DNA of 64,000 nt from Prorocentrum cordatum (lineage: Eukaryota; Sar; Dinophyceae; Prorocentrales; Prorocentraceae): positions 466,365 to 530,364 of the forward strand of contig CAUYUJ010000758.1 of NCBI GenBank assembly GCA_963575745.1. Direction: 5' to 3'. The notes beneath the pieces are model-generated. The model saw only the letters and a list, made by a program, of their open reading frames with translations. It did not search any database and was not told the DNA's origin. Every line of letters begins with the position of its first letter. The stretch's first letter is position 1. Position numbers and translations under genes: made by a program. This document shows positions 32,835 to 43,570 of the stretch, piece after piece.

Positions 32835-34125
32835 AGCTGAGGCAAGATGGGGCCGAGCCAGGCTGAGGCCGAGGCAGGCTGAGGCTGAGGCTGGCGCACG
32901 CCGAGGCAGGCTAAGGCTGAGGCTGAGGCAGGCTGAGGCTGATGCAGGCTGAGGCTGACGCTGACGCAGGCTGAGGCCGAGGCAGGCTGAGGCTGACGCT
33001 GAGGCAGGCTGAGACTGAGGCTGAGGCAGGCTGAGGCTGAGGCTGAGGCTGATGCAGGCTGAGGCTGAGAGGCTGACGCTGAGGCTGAGGCAGGCTGAGG
33101 CTGAGGCTGAGGCTGATGCAGGCTGAGGCTGAGGCTGAGGCTGGCTGAGGCAAGCTGAGGCTGAGGCTGAGGCTGAGGCAGGCGGATGCTGAGGCTGAGG
33201 CAACGGCTGAGGCTGAGGCAAGCTGCGGCTGAGGCAGGCTGAGGCTGAGGCTGATGCAGGCTGAGGCTGAGGCAAGCTGAGGCTGAGGCTGAGGCTCAGG
33301 CAGGCTGAGGCTGAGGCTGAGGCCGAGGCAGGCTGAGGCTGAGGCTGAGGCCGAGGCAAGCCGAGGCAGGCTGAGGCTGAGGCTGATGCAGGCTGAGGCT
33401 GAGGCAGGCTGAGGCTGAGACAGGCCGAGGCTGAGGCTGAGGCAGGCTGAGGCTGAGGCAAGCTGAGGCTGAGGCCGAGGCAGGCTCAGGAGGCTGAGGA
33501 AGGCTGAGGCTGAGGCAGGCTGAGGCTGAGGCTGAGGCAGGCTGAGGCTGAGGCTGAGGCTGACGCAGGCTGAGGCTGAGAGGCTGAGGCTGAGGCCGAG
33601 GCAGGCTGAGGCTGAGGCTGAGGCCGAGGCAGGCTGAGGCTGAGGCTGAGGCAAGCCGAGGCAGGCTGAGGCTGAGGCTGAAGCTGAGGCAGGCGGGGGC
33701 TGAGGCAGTGCTTGAGGCTGAGGCAAGCTGCGGCTGAGGCAGGCTGATGCTGAGGCTGATGCAGGCTGAGGCTGAGGCAGGCTGAGGTTGAGGCTGAGGC
33801 AGGCTGAGGCTGAGGCTGAGGCTGATGCAGGCTGAGGCTGAGAGGCTGATGCTGAAGCTGAGGCAGGCTGAAGCTGAGGCTGAGGCCGAGGCAGGCTGAG
33901 GCTGAGGCAAGCCGAGGCAGGCTGAGGCTGAGGCTGAGGCAGGCTAAGGCTGAGGCTGAGGCCGAGGCAGGCTGAGGCTGAGGCCGAGGCAAGCCGAGGC
34001 AGGCTGAGGCTGAGGCTGAGGCTGAGGCTGAGGCTGATGCTTAGGCAGGCTGAGGCTGAGACAGGCTGAGGCTGAGGCTGAGGCAGGCTGAGGCTGAGGC
34101 AGGCTGAGGCTGAGGCCGAGGCAGG
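32835..34125. repeat. (GCTGAG)n minisatellite
   Basis: Hexamer GCTGAG with GCAGGCTGAGG variants. Minus-strand Ser/Leu, Ala/Ser and Pro/Gln frames all stay open. Confidence 0.97.
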
Positions 34126-34471
34126 CGAATCCTTCGGAATCCTTCGGATTCCCCCGGAATCCTTAGGAATTCCTGGGGATCAGGATTCCTAAGCATTCCT
34201 AAGGTTTCCTAAGGTTTCCTATGGATTCCTAAGGATGCCTTAAGAATCTCTAGGAATCCTTAGGATTCCATTGGATCCTGAGGCCGTTGCCACTGCGACT
34301 GTCATTGCGAATGCGACTGCGACTACGAGAACAGCAGAATTCGACAGCTGGATTCTCACCTGAATCTTAAGGGGAATGCTTCCAGATATGCTTATACACA
34401 TCGCTGTTAGGTTGCTTTGCCGGGATAATTTGAATATTTGTTGACTAGTTTGGATATTTGGAAGCATTTTT

Positions 34472-36425
34472 ACCTAACAGCGAAGAGTGATAGATTCCGA
34501 GTGGGCTCAAGAGAAAGCATCTTGACTCCCCAAGGGGGTCTGGGCGGATGCCGGGGAGAATCCGGGGACTCCCCGGGACTCCCCAGGGGGGTCTGGGCGG
34601 GTGCCAGGGAGGATCTGGGGACTCCCCAGAACACCATTCCCAGGCCACATTTTGAATGCCCGGAACCAGCTGTAGGCCACTTCGTGTTCTTCGTATTCCC
34701 AGAACACCATTCCCAGGCCACATTTTGAATGCCCGGAGCCAGCTGTAGGCCACTTCGTGTTCTTCGTCTTCCCAGAACACCATGCCCAGGCCACATTTTG
34801 AATGCCCGGCGCCAGCTGTAGGCCACTTCGAGTTCTTCGTGTTCCCAGAACACCATTCCTGTACCATACTGCCCGGAGCCAACTGTGGGCCACTTCGTGT
34901 TCTTCGTGTTCCTAGAACACCAGTCCTGTGCCGTATTTTGAATGCCCGAGCTGAGGCAGGCTGAGGCCGAGGCAGGCTGAGGCCGAGGCAGACTGAGGCT
35001 GAGGCTGAGGCAAGCCGCGGCAGGCTGAGGCTGTGGCTGAGGCAGGCTGAGGCTGAGGCTGGCTCAGGCTGAGGCTGACGCAGGCTGAGGCCGAGGCAGG
35101 CTGAGGCTGAGGCTGAGGCAGGCTGAGGCTGAGGAAGGCTCAGATTGAGGTTGAGGCCGGCTGAGGCTGAGGCTGAGGCTGATGCAGGCTGAGGCTGAGA
35201 GGCTGATGCTGAGGCTGAGGCAGGCTGAGGCTGAGGCTGAGGCTGAGGCCGAGGCAGGCTGAGGCTGAGGCTGAGGCAGGCCGAGGCAGGCTGAGGCTGA
35301 GGCTGAAGCTGAGGCAGGCTGAGGCTGAGGCTGAAGCTGTGGCTGAGGCTGGGGCAAGCTGCGGCTGAGGCAGGCTGAGGCTGAGGCTGAGGCAGGCTGA
35401 GGCTGAGGCAGGCTGAGGCTGAGGCTGATGCAGGCTGAGGCTGAGGCAAGGGGGGGAAGGGGGGGGAGGGGGGGAGGCTGAGGCAGGCTGAGGCCGAGGC
35501 AGGCTGAGGCCGAGGCAGGCTGAGGCTGAGGCCGAGGCAAGCCGAGGCAGGCTGAGGCTGAGGCTGATGTGAGGCAGGCTGAGGCTGAGACAGGCTGAGG
35601 CTGAGGCTGAGGAGGCAGGCTGAGGCTGAGGCCGAGGCAGGCTCAGGCCGAGACAGGCTGAGGCCGAGACTGAGGCTGAGGCTGAGGATGAGGCCGAGGC
35701 AGGCCGAAGCTGAGACTAGGTGAGGCTGAATGGGGGGGGAAGGGGGAGGGGGGGAGGAGGGGAGGCTGAGGCAGGCTGAGGCCGAGGCAGACTGAGGCCG
35801 ATGCAAGCTGAGGCTGAGGCTGAGGCAAGCCGAGGCAGGCTGAGGCTGAGGCTGAGGCTGAGGTGAGGCAGGCTGAGGCTGAGGCAGGCTGAGGCTGAGG
35901 CTGACACAGGCTGAGGCCGAGGCAGGCTGAGGCTGAGGCCGAGGCAGGCTGAGGCTGAGGCCGAGGCAGGCTGAGGCTGACGCTGAGGCTGAGGCCGAGG
36001 CAGGCTGAGGCTGAGGCTGAAACTGAGGCAGGCTGAGGCATCCGTATGAATCCATAGGAATCGTTAGGAATCCACAGGAATCCTTAGGAATCCGTAGGCA
36101 TCCTTAGGAATCCGTAGGCATAGTTAAGCATCCTCAGGAATCCTTAGGAATCCTTAGGGCTCCCTAGGAATCCTTAGGAATCCCTATGAATCCCTAGGAA
36201 TCAGGATTCCTAAGGATTCCTATGGATTCCTAAGGATGCCTAAGGATGCCTTAGGAATCCCTAGGAATCCTTAGGATATTCCATTGGATCCTAAGGCCGT
36301 TGCCACTGCGACTGTCATTGCGAATGCGCCTGCGACTGCGAGAACAGCAGAATTCTACAACTGGAGTCTCACCTGAATCTTAAGGGGAATGCTTCCAGAT
36401 ATGCTTATACACATCGCTGTTAGGT
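34472..36425. repeat. Module 2 inside the 4.33-kb element
   Basis: Same borders (ACCTAACAGCG at 34472, CGCTGTTAGGT to 36425) and the same internal order as module 1: GAGAAAGCATCTTGAC, 75-bp satellite (34626-34945), (GCTGAG)n (34957-36040), ATTCCTAAGG repeats and GCCACTGCGACTGTCATTGC at about 36301. Confidence 0.87.
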
Positions 36426-36500
36426 TGCTTTGCCGGGATATTTCTGCATTTTTCGTCGAACATCCCCCTGTAGGGGCACAAGCCCGACATAATCCTCGAT

Positions 36501-37130
36501 GCTTGCAGCTCCTACCGCTGCAGGCACCGAGGCAGCTCCCGCTTCTGCCGCTCCTCCCGCCGGCCTCCGCCCGCGGGCACGCCGCGGCTCCCCTCCGCCG
36601 CCCCCCCCCCCCCGCCCTATTAGGCGCGCGCGCCCGCCCCCCGAGGGCGCGGGCGCCCCCCCCCCCCCCCCCCCCCCCCCGGCGGGGAGGGCGCGCCCGC
36701 TGGCTCCGGCGGCTTAACCCTGGTGTGCAGCGCGGCGCTCCGCGGATCCGACCCCCGCCCCTCGGGAGCGGCCAAGACCATGATAATCTTTTTTATCGAT
36801 TCAAACTTTTCCTATCTATCTAGAGCGGTGCCGATCGATTCACATCCGCCTATCTGAATAGAGCTTGGCGGTCTGAATAGAGCCTTTTGTTTAAGAGCCG
36901 ATCTATTCAGATAGGTCTTCTGTAAACAAAAAAACCCTCGAGGGGGGTGTCCAAGAGGCTGGGGACTGCAAGTCATGACAGGCGGCACGTGCGCGGCCCC
37001 GCGGGGCGTGCGCCTATTAGGGCGGCCCAGCGGGGCCGCCCTAATAGGCGCCCGCCCGCCCCCGAGGGCGCGCCCCCCCCCCCCCCCGGCGGGGACGGCG
37101 CGCCCGCTGGCTCTGGCTGCGGCCCTGGCG
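36501..37130. repeat. G+C-rich duplicated segment with C homopolymers
   Basis: 36617-36760 and 37040-37130 (continued at 37509) share CCGAGGGCGCG, a poly-C run, GGCGCGCCCGCTGGCTC and CCCTGGTGTGCA. The poly-C run at 36656-36680 is 25 long. Confidence 0.75.
37011..37050. repeat. Perfect 18-bp-arm palindrome
   Basis: CGCCTATTAGGGCGGCCC, four-base loop AGCG, then its exact reverse complement. Confidence 0.95.
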
Positions 37131-37508
37131 TCAGGTCGGGCCTGTCCCCCTACAAGGGGATGTTGGCCGAAAAACATATTTGGACGCCCGACATGGGTAC
37201 GGAAAGAATGGGTACAATGCCCAACAGCAGTTCCTGTTCATCTTGAACAGGACTCGCTGTCCACGCCGCCGCGGCCTGTGTCCATCTGAGACAGAGGGCC
37301 GCCTGCCCAACAGCGGCCGCTGTTGGTTTGGGACAACATTTGTTGTTGGGCATTGTACCTATTCTTTCCGTGCCCATTTCGGGCGTCCAAAAATAAAACA
37401 TAATCAAAAAAATGCTCCAACATGGTTGAACAAATACAGAAAACATCCCCATACTATTTTTGGGCAATTCTTGAGCATTCCCCCTGTAGAGGGACCGGCC
37501 CGACTTCG
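37131..37508. mobile_element. TCGGGC TIR element with a nested 55-bp-arm inverted repeat
   Basis: Ends TCAGGTCGGGCCTGTCCCCC and GGGACCGGCCCGACTTCG. TSD CCCTGGCG (37123-37130) / CCCTGGTG (37509-37516). The uninterrupted paralogue at 36718-36760 (CCCTGGTGTGCAGCGCGGCG) is the empty site. Inside, TTTGGACGCCCGACATGGGT ... is inverted against CCCATTTCGGGCGTCCAAAA (about 37168-37395), the arms including GGTACAATGCCCAACA. Confidence 0.87.
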
Positions 37509-37516
37509 CCCTGGTG

Positions 37517-38349
37517 TGCAACGCGGCGCCTCGCGGATCCGACCCCCGTCCCCAAGCGTGGCCTGGGCGGGGACGCACAGAGGCTTATGGTGCTCCCATC
37601 GTACTTAAGGACCACATCCCAGAAATAATTCCGAGCACCCGGAAAAGTGTCGAAAGAGTGTCGAAAGAGTGTCGAAACAGTGTCTCCCAGGGCCCGACAC
37701 GTGAAAACCCGCGAGTTTCGGCACTTTCTTCAGGGGCCCGAAATCATTTCTGGTGATCCAGGCTAAAATAGGTTGGAACATCATAAACAGAGGCATACGT
37801 GTACCACATGTCCTCCGTGGAGGCGCGCGTCCGACCCGAGCACATAGTATACCCATCTGGTAGTAGATCGATACCCGAGCGGTGCAGCCAGAGAGCGCCC
37901 GCCACGGCGCGTGTGCTATAACATCTCTCGGTGCGCGCGTCGCCTCTGGGGGGGGGGACGACGCACACGTAGTATTAGTATGTTGGGGTGACGCCGACAC
38001 ATGGCGTGGCCTGGGTCCCACTGGCCGAGTTGCACTCCCAGATGAAGGTGCAGGCCGCTTTCTTTTTGGGTCTCGAGGGGCATCTCCCCAACCGGGGTGC
38101 CGAGATGGTGGGGGTCTGGATGGGGATGGAGATGGGAACAGATGTCGGTTCAACTTGAATTGAAATCGGGAAACCAATGATAGACAAGCGCGTTCCACTA
38201 CTCGAAAAAAGACTACTCGCGAACGGCTTGGATCCGTCGCTGGAGATTTACGATCCATTACACAGAGGACTATGTGTTTTTGTTCGGACGTCTGGGAATA
38301 GGTACTTTGCCAGTAATGGAACACGCTCGATGAAAGAGGTATCCATACC
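37517..38349. other. No gene identified
   Basis: Holds four AGTGTCGAAA(G/C) repeats (37644-37685). The long minus-strand frame (37605-38516) has no domain and reads into the duplication below. Confidence 0.45.
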
Positions 38350-38660
38350 GCTACTCCCCAAACCTCCCGGGGTGCGTTCTGACCATAACTTCGAAGCGAA
38401 TCCAGCCGTGGCGACGAGGACCTCCTGAGAGACCCCAACAAAAGGACAACGAAGAAACGGTAGCGGTACCGGTGCCAAACGGTAGCGGTACCGGTACCTT
38501 TTCCGGGGGAAACCAAAAAGAACCGAAACCGCTATACTCCCTGGACCTCTCCCGATGGTGCGTTCTGGCCAAATGTTCGAGGCGACTCCAGCCGTGGCGA
38601 CGAAGGCCTCCCGGGAGGCCCGAAAAGGTGACAACGAGGGAAGGGCAGCGGTATCGATAT
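38350..38660. repeat. Tandem duplication of about 190 bp
   Basis: GGTGCGTTCTG.CC...T, TCGA.GCGA.TCCAGCCGTGGCGACGA and GGTAGCGGTACCGGT words occur in order twice (38370-38480, 38555-38660). Confidence 0.75.
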
Positions 38661-38679
38661 ACTTTCCTCCTCCGGATCA

Positions 38680-38886
38680 TTTGGAAGCTTGGAAATGGGA
38701 GCCCACACACAAAGACCATTGGTTGCCTCCACGGGAGGAAGACGATCCTGGATTTTGGTGGTGGTGGTGATCTTTCGGCCACCTAGAAATCCCGAATCTT
38801 ACCACCATCGCCGAGATCGGGATCATCTTCCCTCGGTGGAAGCACCCCGCCGATATTGGTGCTGGTGTCAACCTCTAGGCCTCCGA
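38680..38886. mobile_element. MITE, CCACCGGGGGAAG family (copy 1)
   Basis: The left part (GGAAATGGGAGCC..., TGCCTCCACGGGAGGAAGA) and right part (TCTTCCCTCGGTGGAAGCA ... AGGCCTCCG) are inverted. It matches 40684-40886 through CCACCATCGCCGAGATCGG. Confidence 0.75.
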
Positions 38887-39029
38887 GAAATGCCCCGGTT
38901 CCAATGGGGCCAGGCACCGGGCCTCGTCCTGCAGCCGCCGCGCGAGCTCCTCCGGGAGGCCGTGCCGGCGGCACCAGGCCTGCACGGCAGAGTCGCCTCG
39001 GCGGGGGGGGGCCTCGAAGACGGGAGGGG

Positions 39030-39455
39030 GAGGAAGCCGAGTGGGGGAGGAGGAGGAGGAGGAGGAGGAGGAGGAGGAGGAGGAGGAGGAGGAGGAGGAG
39101 GAGGAGGAGGACGAGGAGGAGGAGGAGGAGGAGGAGGAGGAGGAGGAGGAGGAGGAGGGGAGGAGGAGGAGGAGGAGGAGGAGGGAGGAGTGAAGTCGGC
39201 TCGGGGGGCCTGGTGGAGGGCCTCGGGCGCCTGGGGTGGTCTGGGCGGGGGAGCGCGGAACGCCCCGCCCCCCCCCCCCCCCCCCCCCCACACCGGCGCG
39301 GCGGAATTCGCCGGCCCGCCAGAGAGCGCTCCCTCCTCCTCTCCTCCCTCCCTTCCTCCTCCCTCCTCCTCCCTCCTCCTCCTCCTCCTCCTCCTCTCCC
39401 TGTTCCTCCTCCTCCTCCTCCTCCTCCTCCTCCTCCACCTCCTCATCGTCATCGT
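39030..39455. repeat. (GGA)n, poly-C, then (TCC)n
   Basis: GGA 39045-39190, a C run at 39269-39290, TCC 39340-39440: inverted trinucleotide tracts about 150 bases apart that could pair. Confidence 0.92.
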
Positions 39456-40394
39456 CCCCCTTCCCGTGGGGTTCGCCCCATGTCCCCGCTGGTCTCGAAC
39501 CCGCCTCTGGGCCCTGGATCTCCCCGTCCTGCGAGCTGGAGAGGTCGTCTTGCTTCGGGGAGGCCTCCGAACCAGAATTTGTCGAAAGTCATGCAAGGCA
39601 CTCCGCCTGACCACCACCGTGTGTTCAACGATGCCTTCTCCCATTATTCCGCCGCAGAAGTATTCAACGCCCCTTGTAATTGCACGTGCGCGCGTGTGAG
39701 ATTGCTATTGATATGTGCGCGCGTATGTCGGCCTCCCATTGTTATGGCACTACGTGTCCTGCAACATTATTGCATCTGCAACGTTCGCCCGTTACGTTGG
39801 TCTGCTGGTTTGTATCCTGGTCGTCTGTCCATGTCATACAGCTGTTCCATGCCAACATCATGTACGAATTTCGTCTGGCGAATGCATGCACGTGATGTGC
39901 ACGTGTCGTGTACCATTGTGTGTCTGATGTGTCTCTGCAACTGCAGCATGATGCGTGCCTGTCATTATCGTGTTTTGTATGTGCGTGCTCGTAGAATGTC
40001 TGCGACATCCGTTGGATATTACTCATAGTTCCCTTGCCTGGCCATTGATGGTACGACTCCTGCCGTGTGCTCAACGAGTAACGCTTGCACTTCAAGTGCT
40101 CCTGGCCAACTTCCAAAGAACTGGCTGGCCTCTCCCCGGACGTCCATTCCCTGTGTTTTTGTTCGGTCTTGTGCGTGTTTTTTCGCAGGATGATCCAGGA
40201 TGCTCCTCAATGATCCCCGCCGAGAAAAATGACTACCTACCAGACCACCCCAACCCAACCCGAAGACCCGAATTTCGGGTTTGGGGGGGGGGTAAGGGTT
40301 ACACGTGTGTTTGTTCGATGTTTCCCGCCCCCCCCCCCTCACTGGAAATCGAGGCTAGATCTGAGCCTTCGGGTTGGGTTAGGGGTGGCTTGGT
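39456..40394. other. No gene identified
   Basis: Mixed composition with many ACGTGT/TGCGCG words (39675-39960); no domain or repeat family. Confidence 0.4.
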
Positions 40395-40552
40395 TCACCA
40401 GCCTGGAACATATCCCTATCCCTATGCTGGGCACCTCCTCATCACGATGCCAATATTAGGGATTCCCTTATTTTTTGAAGGCGCATCCCTAAGATTGTCA
40501 TCGCCTTTTGGCGTGTCGATCTTCGGGATAGGGATACGCTCGAGGCTGGTAA
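40395..40552. mobile_element. MITE with TTACCAGCCT termini and 5-bp TSD (copy 2)
   Basis: Ends TCACCAGCCTGGAACATATC and GATACGCTCGAGGCTGGTAA; flank TTGGT on both sides (40390-40394, 40553-40557). 158 bp, about 90 percent like 29586-29744, with the same internal hairpin. Confidence 0.9.
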
Positions 40553-40683
40553 TTGGTGGCGGGTGAAAAAAAGGTGCACACGTCCGGGCGACACCAGGCT
40601 CCTGGCTGCTGCCCGGCTGCCGCCCCGTGGGCGCCCCGTGCTCCACGAGCAACGCCTGCACTTCAAAGTGCTCCTGGTCAACT

Positions 40684-40886
40684 CGGAGGCCTGGAAATTG
40701 GCGCCAACACCAAGACAGGGGGCTGCCTCCACAGGGGGAAGGTGATCCTAGATTTTCGGTGTTGGTGGTAATAGTTCGGCCACCCTGGAAGCCAGAATAT
40801 TACCACCATCGCCGAGATCGGAATCTTCTTCCCCCGGTGGAGGCACACTGCTGAAATTGGTGTTGGTGTCAATCTCTCGGCCTGCG
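40684..40886. mobile_element. MITE, CCACCGGGGGAAG family (copy 2)
   Basis: Left CGGAGGCCTGGAAATTGGCG, right (reverse complement) CGCAGGCCGAGAGATTGACA; both arms contain CCAACACCAA and TGCCTCCAC.GGGGGAAG. Non-coding. Confidence 0.85.
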
Positions 40887-40899
40887 ACCAACTTCGATA

Positions 40900-41092
40900 G
40901 GGGAACGAAAAGTGTCATAAACATAAAAAACACGCAGGTCCGCGCGGATTTCTCGGATCGGCGCTGGACGCCCCTCCCTGGCGCGCGGAGCGCGCCAGGG
41001 GCGGCGCCGGAGGCGCCGCCGGGGGGGCCCCGGCGCCGATCCGAGAAATCCGCGCGGACCTCCGAGTTTTTACGTTTATGCCACTTTTGTTC
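40900..41092. mobile_element. Foldback MITE, TCCGCGCGGATTTCTCGG family (best copy)
   Basis: The arms are about 70 bp: GGGAACGAAAAGTGTCATAA ... AGGTCCGCGCGGATTTCTCG on the left, inverted on the right with few mismatches. Almost the whole 193-bp element can fold into one hairpin. Starts 13 bases after the previous MITE. Confidence 0.92.
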
Positions 41093-41689
41093 CCATATGC
41101 CTCGCAAGAGCCACTCGCAGGCGAGAGGGGCGCCCGCTCTCGAGATATCGTCCCACCTTGCGCAGGCACGGGCCGGAGCCCAACGGTGCTTTTGGTGACT
41201 CCCCTATTCTAGAAAGGACTGGCTGGCCCCTCCCGGCTGCCGCCCGGCTGCCGCCCCTTGGCCCCCCGTGGGCGCCCCCTGGGCATAACTTAACTCGAGC
41301 GGCAAATGAGCTACAGAGCTGTTCGGCACAGCAATCGAAAGGAATCACCAGGAGCGCCAGTCTCAAGTGTCTGGAGGCCTGATATTGGTCTAAAGCTGGG
41401 ACCAAACAACTATTCGTGCTCAGCCGTGCGCTGCCATGGGCGCCCCCGTGGGCGCAGCCGCGCGCTGCCGCGGGCCCCCCCCGTGCCCCCCGCACGGTGG
41501 CCGCCCGTAGGCGCCCCTGCGCGCGGGCGCCCCTCGGCGCCCGCGCGTGGGCCCTCGGAGCTCTCTCTCGCCCGGTGGCCGCCCCCGGGGGGCCCTCCGT
41601 GCTGCGCCTCGCGGGGCACCTCGCGCGCCGGCGGCACCAGGCAGCTCTCGCACCACAGCGTCCACCACATAGCTCCTGCTCCTCCTTCG
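41093..41689. other. No gene identified
   Basis: G+C-rich; GGGCGCCCC words at 41430-41560. No domain. Confidence 0.4.
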
Positions 41690-41870
41690 TCCCCCTCCTC
41701 CTCCTTCGTCCTCCTCCTCCTCCTTCGTCCTCCTCTTCCTCCTCCTCCTCGTCCTCCTCCTCCTCCTCCTTCTCCTCCTCGTCCTCCTCCTCCTCCTCCT
41801 CCTCCTTCGTCCTCCTTCGCCGTCCTCCTCCTCCTCCTCCTCCTCCTCCTCCTCCTCCTCCTCCTCCTGA
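41690..41870 (+). repeat. (TCC)n with TTCG interruptions
   Basis: Includes CTCCTTCGTCCTCCTC at least four times. Confidence 0.92.
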
Positions 41871-43169
41871 CTGTACCATGCAGGTCCACACAGCTTCCGC
41901 AAAGCAGCTCGCATCGCGTCGCTTCCATCGCAGAGCTTGCACAGTGCACAGTGCACAGACTCACTGTCCGGGGTAGACGCTGGCAAACCTTTTCTGCTAT
42001 AGTGCAATCTGGCACTCCACCTGCCGTTTGGGTACGGAACATGTTATTCACAATGCTACGCTCGGTTGTCACTTTCCGACCGCGTTTGCGGCATGCTCCT
42101 CCATACTTGTTTCGATCGTTCATGTTATTGTAGCGTGTGAAGCAATGCGCATCTGCCATTTGATTTTCAGTTTTAGTAATGCTTCTGCCTGCGAGCTACG
42201 AATTGCATAGATCTAAGCTTTCGCATGTACATTTCGTCTGCCGATGTCATCTAGCGGTCGTCGATTAGCTGATCTGGTACTTTGTTTGTCTGTGCTGATG
42301 GCATGGATGAACTCATTTTCATATGAGTGATATCTGTCAATATTGCAGATCAGGTGTTGCAATTAACCGTCTAATGATCATTTGATCTGTGATCATTATA
42401 TCTGTCACTTATTAGTTAGTCACTGCCGACAGGTTGCATTCGTTGCACATCTTCGTCTGCGCCGCCAGGGCATGCGGGGTCAGGGTTCGGGAAAATTCTT
42501 GGTGCCACTTGCGGGGCGGGGTGGTAGGCTCGGCCGAATCTAGCTGAGCTTTCACAACCCCACACGTGTTGAAGCCTACACTGGGGCTGCAGAATTGAGC
42601 CAAGACGACCGCTGCCCAGGGGCCTGGACGGGCATGAGACCCCATAATCGAATCGATACGTCGGATCGGCGATCGAAATGAAACGGATCGGCGGGAATCG
42701 GCAGCCAAGTCGGGAGGAGTCGAATTGGAGGACGTCCGCATGATAGTAACAAGAGAACCGTCGAGAAACCGGCATCCAGATCGGGGTCCGAAGTCGAACC
42801 GAATCGGCAGCGGAAGCCATCGAAATCGCACCGAAGCGGATCGGAGGAGTCGCGAGAGATAGGGAGCCCACAAAGGACGTACGCGCCCAGCTATGTACAT
42901 GAAAACGGCCCCTGGATCCGCGAGACCGGCCGCGTCATACGAACATTTGCGCAATGCGTACTCTCGAAACCAGCGTGGATTCATGTACATGTACGTCCCT
43001 CTTTCGCTCCTGAGAGAGAGGAGCCCCTGACGGATCACCGCGCCCCCCCCCCCCCGTTTCTGCTGCCGGCCAACCCGCGGCGCCGTGGCCAGCGGCAGGC
43101 TCGCCGGCCTGCGCCGCCGACGGCAGAGCCTCCGCAGAGTGCCCGGGCACGGGGACTTCGGAGATCACG
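41871..43169. other. No gene identified
   Basis: 42200-42420 is A/T-rich. 42640-42860 has CGGATCGG/CGAATCG words that keep a minus-strand frame (42412-43038) open without domain content. Confidence 0.45.
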
Positions 43170-43570
43170 CCCTTGGAGGAGGAGGAGGAGGAGGAGGAGG
43201 AGGAGGAGGAGGAGGAGGGGAGGAGGAGGAGGAGGAGGAGGAGGAGGAGGAGGACCATGCCCGGCAGCTGGGCCTCGTCGGGCGCGGCAGCGTCCGCAGC
43301 GCCGGCGCTCGGCAGCGAGGCCGGGCCCGCCAGGGCCCCCGCCTGTGGTAAGCTGCAGGGGGCCACGCCGAGGGGTGGCTCGGGTAGGGGGGGGTGTGCG
43401 GTGCCGTCTCTCCCTCCCCCCTGGGGGCCCCTCTCTTGCCCTCCTCCGTCCTCGTCCTCCGTCCTCATCCCACCTCCTGCTGCTCCGTTCTCTCGCCTCC
43501 CTCCCCCTCCCTCGTCCTCTTCCTCCTCCTGGCTCCATCCTCTTGGCTCCTGGACTCTTCCTCCTTCATC
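43170..43570. repeat. (GGA)n then (TCC)n-rich DNA
   Basis: GGA 43170-43255; TCC-rich 43400-43570. Confidence 0.88.

Larger units (their letters stand above)
32264..34412. repeat. Module 1 inside the 4.33-kb element
   Basis: Bounded by inverted ACCTAACAGC (32264) and GCTGTTAGGT (to 34412). In order it holds a AAGAAAACATCTTGAC segment, a 75-bp satellite, a (GCTGAG)n array, ATTCCTAAGG repeats and GCCACTGCGACTGTCATTGC. Confidence 0.85.
32163..36492. mobile_element. 4.33-kb TIR transposon carrying satellites, 8-bp TSD
   Basis: The left end TTACATCGGGCCTGTCCCCC and right end (reverse complement) TTATGTCGGGCTTGTGCCCC match over about 40 bases, through AGGGG and TTCGACGA. The flanks are identical 8-mers TCCTCGAT (32155-32162, 36493-36500). 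Removing the element and one 8-mer yields a sequence matching the intact paralogue at 31877-31930. No transposase is visible, so it is non-autonomous. The interior is two related modules of about 2 kb with satellite arrays. The family also includes 26969-27266, 37131-37508 and 45613-45768. Confidence 0.9.

Noticed and set aside
34490-34515. GGCTCAAG as a spliced-leader relict on the plus strand
   Set aside because: Only eight bases match, and the same position in module 1 reads GGATCAAAAG, so it is a chance variant inside the repeat module.
32402-36055. Long minus-strand frames rich in LSLSLPQPQPASAS
   Set aside because: Products of the GCTGAG hexamer and 75-bp satellite, open in every frame; no start or conserved flank.
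37605-38516. 303-codon minus-strand frame
   Set aside because: It spans a tandem duplication and AGTGTCGAAA repeats, with no recognisable domain.
42412-43038. 208-codon minus-strand frame
   Set aside because: Driven by CGGATCGG/CGAATCG words; no domain or codon pattern distinguishing it from overlapping frames.
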